A stretch of 64,000 bases of DNA from Hymenobacter pini. Lineage in GTDB: Bacteria; Bacteroidota; Bacteroidia; Cytophagales; Hymenobacteraceae. Numbering within the stretch: position 1 is the stretch's first letter; every line of letters begins with the position of its first letter. The notes beneath the pieces were generated by a model, which saw only the letters and a program-made list of their open reading frames with translations, ran no database searches and was not told the DNA's origin. Shown one piece after another: positions 33,920-42,091 of this stretch. The translations under genes and the position numbers were made by a program. The stretch spans positions 186,001 to 250,000 of the forward strand of contig NZ_JAIZZH010000001.1 of NCBI RefSeq assembly GCF_020421205.1, given 5' to 3'.

Positions 33920-35052
33920 GGGGTAGGCGGAAAAAAGGGTACTACGGCCGGGCGGCCAGGTAATCGGTTTTCAAATTGCTGCAACACACCTTGAAGTGCA
34001 TCGGTGTCAGAGGCGTGCACCAGCTGTAGCCGCTCGGGTGTGAGGTTGTAGCGCACCCGCAGCCGGTGGGCCAGCTCGGCGGAGGCGGCCAGTACCAAAT
34101 CGGCGCGGCGTAGGGCCAGGCGTTCCAACTCCAAGGCCCAGCCACGGTCGGCGGGGGTGGCGCGCTCCTCGGCCAGACTGTGCACGTGCAGCACCAGCGG
34201 CCGGCCGGTTTGCTGGCGGATTTCCATGGCGGCCAGCCACGTCGGCCAATCCGGGGCGTAAATTACCGAAAAGCTGTCTTGCAACGCTTGGCGCGTGGCA
34301 AAGCGGGCGTACTGAATCACCTGAAAGTTGAGGTCGGCATCCGGGGCCAGGTCCAGGTTCAGTACGGCCAATGCCTCCGGCAACGTAGCGTGGGCCGAAG
34401 CCAACAGGGCCGTAGTATTGGGGCTAAGCTCCGGCGCCAGCTCAACCTCGGCTATAGCAACGGGCAGCAAATCGACAGCCGAGCTGGGCAGTGCTACATT
34501 CGGCAGTATGGGCTCGGTGAGCGGAGCGGCGGTGTTTGCCAGGGCAGGAGAAGCCAGCGCTGAGGAAGGCTGCAGCGCCTCGGTGGTGATTTGCTGATCA
34601 ACCAGCGCCGGGCGTTCCTCCGGAAAGCCCGTTGGTAGCGCCAAGGTAGGCGCAGCCGAAGCCAGCGCCGGCGTAGCGCCCTGGTACGGAGCCGCGGGGA
34701 CTTGCCAGGAGCCGCCGGCCCCATTAGCCGCACCTTCACGGGCATCCGTGAGGCTTGCGGCTGGAGGGGTTGCGCCGGTGTAGGGAGCCGCCGGGTGCCG
34801 CCAGGCCGCTGGCCGCGGCGGAACGTTGGACACTGCAGCCCGGATTTCTTCGGGCGTGAGGGCGGCCAGGGAAATAATGTGCGTGTGCTGCCCCTGCGGC
34901 AGCGGATCGGCGGGGAGGTGCGGCACCACTACTTCCAGCGCAGTAGCAGCAGCCAGCGAATCAACAACAGGGGCCAGGGCCGGAACCGGTTCGCCGCTGC
35001 GGGGCGTACTGTTCCAGCCCAGCAACAGCACAGGCAACGGGGCAAATGGCAT
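33916..35052 (-). CDS. N-terminal half of a glycogen-synthase-like GT-B glycosyltransferase
   Basis: A 378-residue protein. The start VLLLGWNSTPRSGEPVPALAPVVDSLA resembles the first strand and loop of bacterial glycogen or starch synthase-type enzymes. Residues ~250-345 match their acceptor-domain core: FSVIYAPDWPTWLAAMEIRQQTGRPLVLHVHS, then ELERLALRRADLVLAASAELAHRLRVRYNL and LVHASD. In place of a continuous fold there is a ~140-residue Ala/Pro-rich insert with a repeated unit (W-x-x-PAAPYTGATP and W-x-x-PAAPYQGATP). The C-terminal donor-binding domain is absent: the protein ends ~30 residues after the core and its stop overlaps the next start. It may be catalytically dead. ATG 35052 is preferred to TTG 35067. 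Confidence 0.75.
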   Translation of the reverse strand: MPFAPLPVLLLGWNSTPRSGEPVPALAPVVDSLAAATALEVVVPHLPADPLPQGQHTHIISLAALTPEEIRAAVSNVPPRPAAWRHPAAPYTGATPPAASLTDAREGAANGAGGSWQVPAAPYQGATPALASAAPTLALPTGFPEERPALVDQQITTEALQPSSALASPALANTAAPLTEPILPNVALPSSAVDLLPVAIAEVELAPELSPNTTALLASAHATLPEALAVLNLDLAPDADLNFQVIQYARFATRQALQDSFSVIYAPDWPTWLAAMEIRQQTGRPLVLHVHSLAEERATPADRGWALELERLALRRADLVLAASAELAHRLRVRYNLTPERLQLVHASDTDALQGVLQQFENRLPGRPAVVPFFPPTP

Positions 35053-35257
35053 AGAAAGGATAGGCAAAGCAGTAAGCTGGAGTACGGCAAGGTAGAGAAA
35101 AAAGGTGCCGGTAGTGCCAAAACTGCCTCTGGTCGAAATCAGCGGGCTTTCTGCTGTGTGGTACCCGGCACCTTTTTACCTTTACGGGCTGCGGTAGTGC
35201 TGGCACCCTGCGCGCTGGCCGGAACGCACAACTTTTTCTTCCCGACACCCTATTTGC

Positions 35258-37690
35258 ATGGCCGACAATATTCAGGAGCTCAACTACATGGTCAATGACC
35301 TGGCCGCCCGTGCCCGCCAGGAACTGTACCCCGGCCGGGTACTGTCGGGCGAGCGGCAAGGCACTGACTTCATCTTCCGCTGCGAAAATGGCGTGCAGCT
35401 CAGCTTGCAGGTAATTACCGACAAGGTGCTGCGCTTCCGCTACATTACCGAGGGCGTATTTCCGCCCGATTTCAGTTACGCCTTTTCCGACGGCGTGCCC
35501 GCCCGCCAGGAGCTGGAGTTTCTGGAGTTCCGCGAGAAGCCCGACCATTACCGCATCACCACCGACCGCCTGATTTGCGTGGTGGACAAGGAAAGTCTGC
35601 GTACCCGGGTGCTTAACCGCTCCGGCCTAGTGCTCACCGACGACGAGAAGGGCTTCCACTGGGAGTACGATTACGACTCGGGCAACGACATCGTGAAGAT
35701 GAGCAAGCAGGTGCAGAGCGGGGCCCACTACTACGGCCTCGGCGACAAGCCCGACAACATGAACCTGCGCGGTAAGCAGTTCACCAACTGGGGCACTGAT
35801 ACCTACGGCTACCAGAAGAGCTCCGACCCGCTCTATAAGAATATTCCGTTTTTCCTGGCCCTGCACCAGAAGGTGGCCCACGGCATTTTCTTCGACAACA
35901 CGTTTAAAGCCTCCTTCGACTTTGCTGCCGAGCGGGCCGATGTGGCCTCGTTCTGGGCTCAGGGCGGGGAGATGAACTACTACTTCATCTACGGTCCCTC
36001 GCTGATGGAGGTGACCCAGGAATACACCCGCCTGACCTCGCCGCCCGAGCTGCCCCCGCTGTGGGCCCTGGGCTACCAGCAGTGCAAGTGGAGCTACTTC
36101 CCCGAAAGCCAGGTGAAAGCCATTGCCCAGGGCTTCCGCGACCGGAAAATCCCCTGCGACGCCCTGTACCTCGACATCGACTACATGGACGGGTACCGGT
36201 GCTTTACCTGGAGCCCCACGCACTTCCCCGACCCCAAGCGCATGGTGCAGGAGCTGGCCCAGGATGGCTTCAAAACCGTGGTGATTATCGACCCCGGCAT
36301 CAAGATTGACCCCGACTACTCGGTGTTCCGCGAGGGGCTGAAAAACGACTATTTCTGCCGCCGCGCCGATGGCCCGCTGATGAAAGGCTCGGTGTGGCCC
36401 GGCCTCTGCAACTTCCCCGATTACACCCGCCCCGAGGTGCGCGAGTGGTGGGCTGGCTTGTTCAAGGGCCTGATTGAGGAAGTAGGCGTGAAGGGCGTGT
36501 GGAACGACATGAACGAACCCGCCGTGTTCGAGAAGGGCACCTTCCCCGACGACGTGCGCTTCAACTACGACGGCCACCACGCCTCCCACCGCAAGGCCCA
36601 CAACATCTACGGTATGCAGATGGCGCGGGCTACCAACGAGGGCGTGAAGCGCTTCAGCTACCCCAATCGGCCCTTCACCATCACGCGCAGCACCTATTCG
36701 GGTGGGCAGCGCTTCTCCTCGGCCTGGACCGGCGACAATATTGCCTCCTGGGAGCACCTGTGGCTGGCCAACATCCAGTGCCAGCGCCTGAGCATTTCGG
36801 GCTTCTCGTTTATCGGTTCCGATATCGGGGGCTTCATCGACACGCCCGACGGCGAGCTGTACGTGCGCTGGGTGGCGTTGGGGGCCTTCCACCCGTTCTT
36901 CCGGACCCACAGCAGCGGCGACCATGGCGACCAGGAGCCTTGGAGCTTTGGGGAGCACTACATGGAGCTGGCCCGCGGCTTCATTGAGCTGCGCTACCGC
37001 CTGCTGCCTTACATGTACACCACGTTCTGGCAGCACACCACCCAGGGCACGCCCATGCTGCGCCCCCTGGCCTTCCTCGACCAGGCCGATACCGACACGT
37101 ACCTGCGCATGGCCGAGTTCAGCCTCGGCGACCATTTGCTGGTGTGCCCCATCACCACGCCTGGCGCCGATGGCCGCTGGATGTACCTGCCCCGCGGCGA
37201 CTGGTTCTACTACTACACCGACGAGGCTAAAACCGGCGGTCAGGAAGTGTGGGCCGCCGCCGACCTGAGCCGCATTCCGCTATTCATCAAGGCCGGGGCC
37301 GTACTGCCCATGTACCCGCTGATGCAGTACGTGGGCGAGAAAGTGGTGGAAGAAATAACCTTGCACGTGTACTTCAAGCAGGGCACCGAAACCAGCGAGT
37401 TGTACGAGGATGGGGGAGAAGGCTACGGCTATCAGGAAGGCCACAGCACCACCCGCCGCTTCCGCGTAACCGGCTCTGAGAACGGCCTGCTGCTGCAACA
37501 GGAGCTAGAGGGCCAGTACCAACCCACCTGGACTACCTACCGCGTAGTGCTGCACGGCCTGCCATTCCAGCCCGCCGCCTTCAGCACCGATGGCCAGCCC
37601 GCCACCGCCACCGAAGCCACCCTCGAAACCGGCCTCACCCTGCCCGCCGTGGTAGTCGGCGCCGGTTTCACGGAGCTGGTGATTGGGTAA
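35258..37690 (+). CDS. Alpha-glucosidase, glycoside hydrolase family 31
   Basis: An 810-residue GH31 enzyme. Order: N-terminal beta-sandwich (residues 1-~260), then the barrel with ALYLDIDYMDGYRCFTW near 302-318, VVIIDPGIK, and the nucleophile motif WNDMNEP at 415-421 (Asp417). The acid/base region is SAWTGDNIASWEHL, followed by GFSFIGSDIGGF. C-terminal beta domains end the protein. It removes glucose from the non-reducing end of alpha-glucosides. There is no signal peptide, so it probably acts in the cytoplasm on glycogen or maltodextrin products. ATG 35258, divergent from the half-glycosyltransferase gene (~205-bp gap) and in the same alpha-glucan neighbourhood as glgB. Confidence 0.93.
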   Translation: MADNIQELNYMVNDLAARARQELYPGRVLSGERQGTDFIFRCENGVQLSLQVITDKVLRFRYITEGVFPPDFSYAFSDGVPARQELEFLEFREKPDHYRITTDRLICVVDKESLRTRVLNRSGLVLTDDEKGFHWEYDYDSGNDIVKMSKQVQSGAHYYGLGDKPDNMNLRGKQFTNWGTDTYGYQKSSDPLYKNIPFFLALHQKVAHGIFFDNTFKASFDFAAERADVASFWAQGGEMNYYFIYGPSLMEVTQEYTRLTSPPELPPLWALGYQQCKWSYFPESQVKAIAQGFRDRKIPCDALYLDIDYMDGYRCFTWSPTHFPDPKRMVQELAQDGFKTVVIIDPGIKIDPDYSVFREGLKNDYFCRRADGPLMKGSVWPGLCNFPDYTRPEVREWWAGLFKGLIEEVGVKGVWNDMNEPAVFEKGTFPDDVRFNYDGHHASHRKAHNIYGMQMARATNEGVKRFSYPNRPFTITRSTYSGGQRFSSAWTGDNIASWEHLWLANIQCQRLSISGFSFIGSDIGGFIDTPDGELYVRWVALGAFHPFFRTHSSGDHGDQEPWSFGEHYMELARGFIELRYRLLPYMYTTFWQHTTQGTPMLRPLAFLDQADTDTYLRMAEFSLGDHLLVCPITTPGADGRWMYLPRGDWFYYYTDEAKTGGQEVWAAADLSRIPLFIKAGAVLPMYPLMQYVGEKVVEEITLHVYFKQGTETSELYEDGGEGYGYQEGHSTTRRFRVTGSENGLLLQQELEGQYQPTWTTYRVVLHGLPFQPAAFSTDGQPATATEATLETGLTLPAVVVGAGFTELVIG

Positions 37691-37695
37691 ATCAT

Positions 37696-37797
37696 CTGTC
37701 ATCCTGAGCAAAGCGGACCTTATAACGTGAGAACAAGTGCCGTAGAAACGGTTTGCTCATGCGTTGTAGGGTCCTTGGCTTTGCTCAGGATGACAGG
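37696..37797. repeat. Interspersed palindromic element, copy D
   Basis: The left end ctgtcatcctgagcaaagc is the exact reverse complement of the right end gctttgctcaggatgacag, and pairing continues imperfectly inwards (ggacc..ataacg with cgttgtagggtcc). The ~45-bp centre is not symmetric. It lies between the convergent alpha-glucosidase and oxidoreductase genes and starts 5 bp after the alpha-glucosidase stop. Confidence 0.8.
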
Positions 37798-37804
37798 TGC
37801 TTAT

Positions 37805-38833
37805 CTACAAACTGCCCAACTGCACGTTGCCGCCCAGCGGGTGGCCAGTGCAGGTAAGGACGAGCCCCTGGGCCAGATCCCGGTCGGTGAGGACTTCGTT
37901 GTACGACATCCATACCCGGCCGCTGAGGCAGCGCATGGTGCAGCTGCCGCACACGCCTGCCGCGCAGCTGTAGGGCAGCGCAATGCCCTGCCGGCGGGCA
38001 GCCTGCAGAATGCTGTCGGGGTAGGCTACCTCAAACGTGCGGGTGCCGCTAGGGCCTGCGAGGCTGACGTGGTAAGTGCCCGCATCGGGTGGGGGAGCAG
38101 CCGCGGCGGGTGGAGGCACCACGAAGTTTTCGCGTCGGATTCGCTCGGGCAGGAGGCCGGCTGTGTGCAGACCGTAGCCGCACATTCGCATGTACTCGCC
38201 CGGCCCGCACACGAAGGCCAGCATCCGGTCGGGCGCGGTGGTGGCGTGCTGGTGCACCAGTTCCACCAGCAGCTCCCGGTACAGGCGGGCCCGCCGCAGA
38301 TTGGGGTGGTTGCTGTACAGCATTTCCAGCCGCAACCGCGCTGGAAACTGCGCCTGCAACGCCCGCAGCTCCGCCCCGAAAATGGTGGTTTCCGGGCTAC
38401 GGTTGCTGTAGAGCAGCAGCACTTGCACTGTGGGCTGGTGGTACAGAACTTCCTTCAGCAGCGAGTATACGGGGGTAATGCCACTGCCGGCCGCCAGCAG
38501 CACCACCTGCTCGTAGGGCAGTTCGGCCGGGACGGGCAGGGTGAACCGGCCACCCGCCCCGGTGGTAAGCAGCTCGGTACCTACCTGGGCCACATCGGCA
38601 AGCCACCGCGAAAAGAACCCATTATCTACCCGCTTCACCGTAATGGCCGGGGTGGCATCCACGCCGGGAGTGGTGGAGAGCGAGTAGGAGCGGCGTATTT
38701 CCGGGTATTCGGGCCGCAGCAGCGTGAGGTACTGGCCGGCCTGATAGGGGAGCGGGGCCGCCGATCCTAGCCAGAACGTTTTGGCGTCCGGGGCTTCCTC
38801 GGTAATGCGGCTGATGCGCAGGGTAGTGGTCAC
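37805..38833 (-). CDS. Ferredoxin-NADP reductase-like flavoprotein with C-terminal 2Fe-2S domain
   Basis: A 342-residue electron-transfer protein laid out like PaaE. The FAD-binding barrel has RRSYSLS (47-53). The NAD(P) domain has LLAAGSGITPVYSLL and ends with the FVCGPGEYM motif. A C-terminal plant-type ferredoxin (from ~255) has the cluster ligands CAAGVCGSC and a later Cys in LVLTCTGHP. It would pass electrons from NAD(P)H through FAD and the iron-sulfur cluster to an oxygenase or desaturase. No phenylacetate-CoA oxygenase subunits are nearby, so the partner is unknown. ATG 38833. The gene upstream on the same strand ends 37 bp away. Confidence 0.9.
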   Translation of the reverse strand: MTTTLRISRITEEAPDAKTFWLGSAAPLPYQAGQYLTLLRPEYPEIRRSYSLSTTPGVDATPAITVKRVDNGFFSRWLADVAQVGTELLTTGAGGRFTLPVPAELPYEQVVLLAAGSGITPVYSLLKEVLYHQPTVQVLLLYSNRSPETTIFGAELRALQAQFPARLRLEMLYSNHPNLRRARLYRELLVELVHQHATTAPDRMLAFVCGPGEYMRMCGYGLHTAGLLPERIRRENFVVPPPAAAAPPPDAGTYHVSLAGPSGTRTFEVAYPDSILQAARRQGIALPYSCAAGVCGSCTMRCLSGRVWMSYNEVLTDRDLAQGLVLTCTGHPLGGNVQLGSL

Positions 38834-38870
38834 GCGGTGGGGCGGGTTGGTGGCAGCGGAGCCCTACGAA

Positions 38871-40076
38871 TTACGCTTGCACCCGGTCGCGCAGGTACTG
38901 ATACACCTCGGGGTTGCTAAGCAGGGTGCCGTGGTGCAGCTTGGGGTAGATGTGGGTGCTGATGAGCAGCTCGGGTGGGGCCGCAGGGTCCTGAAACACC
39001 CGCCCCCGGGCGCTACCGGCCCCCACCAATCCGTCGCCGAAGTAGTCGTGCAGGGCCGAGTTGGCCGATTTCAGTAACGAGCCCACCAGAATGTGGTAGC
39101 GCACCCCCGGTAGGGGCGGCACCACCGTGCGGGGCGGAAACAGGTCGTCGGCGTGCTCACTAAGCCAGTCCTCGTCCACCAATCGGGCGTGGCGCAGGTC
39201 CTTGATGCCGTTGCTGCGCTTATCAATCAGGCCGCTGATGGCGCGGGTGGGCCACAGGTTGATTTTGCGCAGAATCAGGCTAGTGAGGTGGCTGTTCTGC
39301 TCCAGAAACGACCCATCATTCGGCACTCCCAGTAAAAACACGTCTCGCAACCGGCTCAGCCAGGATGAGTTGTTCGTTGTCAGTTGTTCGTTGTCAGTTG
39401 TTAGTCGTTGATTGTCAGATGACAGTTGTTCGTTGTTGGAACCTGACAACTGGCAACCGACAACTGACAACTCATCCCGGCTTCCATAATATCCCGCCGA
39501 GCGAATGACTAGTCCGCCCATGCTGTGGCCTACCAGTACCAGCTCGCCCATAGCCTCGGGGTAGGTAGCCAGCAGCTCGGTGAGGAGGTGGTGTAGCCGG
39601 CGGCCATTTTCGGAGATGTGCAGGCCGGAGTTGTAGCGCACGTACAGGCAGCACACGCCGGTTTCCTGCTGCAGCCGCGGGCCGAAACGCAAATCGTCGG
39701 GGCCGTTGCCGGTTTGCCAGATGATTTCGTCGCCCATCAGCCCGTGCAGAAACACTACCGTTTTGCGCGGCCGTCCATCGGTAGCTGGTTGCAGGCCTAA
39801 ATCTGCTACCGGCACGTCGGCCTCATAGCGACGGAAGCTCATCTGAATAGCGCGCCGGTCGTGGCGGGCGGCTAGCTGGTCGCCGAAGGCCCCATTGAGC
39901 ACCGGGAGGGTGAAGTGCAGATTATCCTGACCAATCCGATAGAGCAGACCGGCCCCATCAAACGGAGCCCGGGCCACCCGGCCCACGGCCGCCGCCGCCC
40001 GCCGCCACCGTGAAGGAGAGGCATCGGAATTGTTGGCAGAAGCGGAATTGGGCGGTGGGTCTTGGGAGTCGGTCAT
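38871..40076 (-). CDS. Alpha/beta hydrolase (lipase-like) with a repeat-derived internal insert
   Basis: A 401-residue hydrolase. The oxyanion region VVFLHGLMGDEIIW (107-120) and the nucleophile elbow GHSMGG (183-188, Ser185) are clear. A later PALHDYFGDGLVGAGSA-type Asp region and a terminal KLHHGTLL His region complete the triad. It probably hydrolyses esters or acts as a lipase-like enzyme; no signal peptide is visible. Residues ~202-236 (ELSVVGC ... LTTNN) are foreign in character, rich in Gln, Asn, Thr and Asp. They are encoded by an inverted-repeat element of the kind seen in gaps elsewhere in the window. The frame is kept on both sides (GSRD before, SSWLSRL after). The start overlaps the stop of the upstream T9SS gene (ATGA). 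Confidence 0.88.
   Translation of the reverse strand: MTDSQDPPPNSASANNSDASPSRWRRAAAAVGRVARAPFDGAGLLYRIGQDNLHFTLPVLNGAFGDQLAARHDRRAIQMSFRRYEADVPVADLGLQPATDGRPRKTVVFLHGLMGDEIIWQTGNGPDDLRFGPRLQQETGVCCLYVRYNSGLHISENGRRLHHLLTELLATYPEAMGELVLVGHSMGGLVIRSAGYYGSRDELSVVGCQLSGSNNEQLSSDNQRLTTDNEQLTTNNSSWLSRLRDVFLLGVPNDGSFLEQNSHLTSLILRKINLWPTRAISGLIDKRSNGIKDLRHARLVDEDWLSEHADDLFPPRTVVPPLPGVRYHILVGSLLKSANSALHDYFGDGLVGAGSARGRVFQDPAAPPELLISTHIYPKLHHGTLLSNPEVYQYLRDRVQA
39367..39475. repeat. Inverted-repeat element inserted in the hydrolase gene
   Basis: On the plus strand it runs from gatgagttgttcgttgtcag to caactgacaactcatc, and these ends are inverted relative to each other. Inside are tandem GTTGTTCGTTGTCA-like units. 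The in-frame length is about 105 bases, a multiple of three and free of stop codons on the coding strand. The units resemble the GAGTTGCCCGTTGCGAGTT arms at 33346-33440. No direct target duplication is obvious. Confidence 0.75.
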
Positions 40077-40984
40077 GGAATGAGCAGTTTGCGAACCAGC
40101 AGCCCTTCCGGCGTACTGAGTCGCAAAAGATACACTCCGGCAGGCTGGCCGTGCAACTCCAGGGGCCGGCCGCTGGCCAGCGCCGGGGCCACAGCCGGGG
40201 CCTGCAGCACCACCCGGCCGGCCGCATCGGTTACTTCCAGCGGGGCCGTAGCCACGGCGGGTTCGGTGAGGGACGCCAAGTAGAACGTGCCCCCAGCGCC
40301 CGGATTGGGGTAAACGCTCAAGGCCATCTGCAGATGCACCGGAGCCTCGGCGGCCGATACGGTACCCTGCAGCGAAATTTCATCCACGTACAGCGTGGAG
40401 GTGCCGGTGGTTTGGCCATTGCCGGCCACAAAAAACAGCCGCAACGAATCGGGGGTAGCGCCCGAAACGTAGCTCAGCGGCACGGCCAGCTGCCCGTAGG
40501 TGGCGCGGGCCGGCAGCACATCGGCGTAGCCGGCAATAAACTGCAAAGCGTTGCCCCCACCGCGTGTGAGCACCACGTATACCCCGGCGGTATCGTCGGT
40601 AGCGGTGCTGAGCTTGTACCAGAACCGCAACTCGCGCGGCCGGCCTGTGTAGGGCACGCCGCTGATGCCGTAGGTGGACGGCCGGAACCGGTTGCCCAGC
40701 AGCAGCAGCGCCGGGACGGAAGCCCCAAAAAAGACTTTACTCTCGATTTTGGCCGCGAAGCTGCCCGCCTGCCGGTCCGTTGATTTGGTAACGGTGCCCA
40801 GAGCCAGCGGAATGCTCTGACTGCCGTACAACTCGTCGGAAGTGTACCATCCATCCGGGCTTTCCCCGCTGCCACGCGTTACCCAGGTTTCCAGGCCCCC
40901 ATTTGGGATGTTTTGAGTGAAGGCAGGGCATACCAGGCCAAGTAGGCAGGCCGCACTAACCAGGAAGCGTAACATCGTTTTCAT
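40073..40984 (-). CDS. T9SS type A sorting domain protein with jelly-roll-like domain
   Basis: A 303-residue protein. Signal peptide LRFLVSAACLLGLVCPAFTQ, then NIPNGGLETWVTRGSGESPDGWYTSDE, the start typical of PCMD-like carbohydrate-binding beta-sandwich modules in Bacteroidota. ELRFWYKL and YVDEISLQG strands follow. The last ~75 residues are a T9SS sorting domain (VYPNPGAGGTFYL ... GVYLLRLSTPEGLLVRKLLIP). It should be surface-attached. The ATG at 40984 (MKTMLRF) is preferred to a longer form. Its stop overlaps the start of the lipase-like gene by four bases, so the two are co-translated. Confidence 0.87.
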   Translation of the reverse strand: MKTMLRFLVSAACLLGLVCPAFTQNIPNGGLETWVTRGSGESPDGWYTSDELYGSQSIPLALGTVTKSTDRQAGSFAAKIESKVFFGASVPALLLLGNRFRPSTYGISGVPYTGRPRELRFWYKLSTATDDTAGVYVVLTRGGGNALQFIAGYADVLPARATYGQLAVPLSYVSGATPDSLRLFFVAGNGQTTGTSTLYVDEISLQGTVSAAEAPVHLQMALSVYPNPGAGGTFYLASLTEPAVATAPLEVTDAAGRVVLQAPAVAPALASGRPLELHGQPAGVYLLRLSTPEGLLVRKLLIP

Positions 40985-41148
40985 AGCACAGGGAGGTAGA
41001 AAGGATGGAAAAACCAACCGGCACCGGTGTACAGCGTCGTATAGTAAATATACTAAATATTATATATTTTATTCTACCGCATAATTGGTTGATACTGGCC
41101 GGATGCAAGCTCAGCCTGAGAAGCCGTTCGGTATCCCGGACCGGTTTC

Positions 41149-41991
41149 TCAGGCCCCGCCGTTGCTGGCGGGTGTGGGCTCGGGCGGGAAGGCCGCACCC
41201 AGCAAGGTGCCCGTTAGCAGGCCGCCAATGTGGGCAGCGTTATCGGTGGCGTGGGCCTGAAGGCCACCCGCCAGGCTGCCGGCCAGCAAGTAGAGCACAA
41301 ATAGGCCCACAGTGTAGCGCTGGGGCTTAGAGAAGGCCGTAGGCCGCCTTACCAACGTAGCCAACAACAGCCCGTACAGCCCAAAAATAGCCCCCGAAGC
41401 TCCCACCGAGTTTACGCCCTGGCTGTGCCACCACAGACTGGCGAGGCTGCCCGCCACCCCGCACAGCACATAAAACAGTAAAAAGCGACGGGAGCCCGTC
41501 AGCCGCTCCGTCAGCAGGCCCAGGAACAGCAATGAGGCCATGTTCATAAGCAAGTGCCCCACGCCGCCGTGCAGGAATACGCTGGTAAGCAGCCGCCAGG
41601 GCTGGTTGGGCAGCGTGAGCGGAGAAAAATTAGAACCCCACCGCACCAGCGTAGCCGCCGAGGGTTGCCAGAAATTCTGGCCCGCCAAGGTCAGCAGCGC
41701 ATAGCCCAGCAGGTTGAGCCACAGCAGCAGCGGCGTGATGCGGTACCCCGACCGGAAGCCGAAGATACCGGCTAGCGTCTGGCCTACTGTGGCGTTGGGA
41801 GTGGGTGGGGCGGCTGGGGCCGCCGCGGGCGGCTGGGTTGGCACGTCGGGCACCAGGCCGCGGTGCTGCAGCTCCCGCACGGCGGCCTGGCCTACCGCCG
41901 GCGGGTATTGCTGGGCGTGCTGCGCTAAGTACAGCAGCTCAGCATCGGTTTTTTCGGCGAAGAAATCAGCGGCAGAAGTAGGTTCCGACAT
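41149..41991 (-). CDS. Rhomboid family intramembrane serine protease
   Basis: A 280-residue protein with about six transmembrane helices from residue ~85. The HGGVGHLLMN motif (141-150) supplies the conserved His and Asn, GASGAIFG carries the nucleophile Ser199, and HATDNAAHIGG the catalytic His254. It should cleave transmembrane substrates. The first ~50 residues are cytoplasmic and form a motif (EKTDAELLYLAQHAQQYPPAVGQAAVRELQHRG) that recurs at the start of the next gene upstream, followed by a Pro/Ala linker. A perfect hairpin ends just 6 bp before the start codon. ATG 41991. Confidence 0.92.
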   Translation of the reverse strand: MSEPTSAADFFAEKTDAELLYLAQHAQQYPPAVGQAAVRELQHRGLVPDVPTQPPAAAPAAPPTPNATVGQTLAGIFGFRSGYRITPLLLWLNLLGYALLTLAGQNFWQPSAATLVRWGSNFSPLTLPNQPWRLLTSVFLHGGVGHLLMNMASLLFLGLLTERLTGSRRFLLFYVLCGVAGSLASLWWHSQGVNSVGASGAIFGLYGLLLATLVRRPTAFSKPQRYTVGLFVLYLLAGSLAGGLQAHATDNAAHIGGLLTGTLLGAAFPPEPTPASNGGA

Positions 41992-41997
41992 ACGGCA

Positions 41998-42043
41998 ACG
42001 CGCACTAGCAAAGCTCCGGTAGTGGGGCTCCGCTAGTGCGCGT
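41998..42043 (-). promoter_or_regulatory. 12-bp-stem hairpin directly before the rhomboid start codon
   Basis: The arms acgcgcactagc (41998-42009) and gctagtgcgcgt (42032-42043) are exact reverse complements with a 22-base loop. On the minus strand the stem ends 6 bases before the ATG at 41991 and follows the end of the plug-like gene. It could hide the ribosome-binding region or reduce read-through between the two genes. Function not shown. Confidence 0.5.
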
Positions 42044-42091
42044 CACAAACCCTGCCAGCTCAACTAGCCTGACAGGATTGCACTTTTACTG

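Noticed and set aside
35627..37135. 502-residue open frame antisense to the alpha-glucosidase
   Set aside because: Shadow frame: it mirrors a complete GH31 gene with the WNDMNEP motif.
39367..39475. CRISPR-like array because of repeated GTTGTTCGTTG units
   Set aside because: Units are short, degenerate and tandem without spacers, form an inverted repeat, and are translated as part of a gene.
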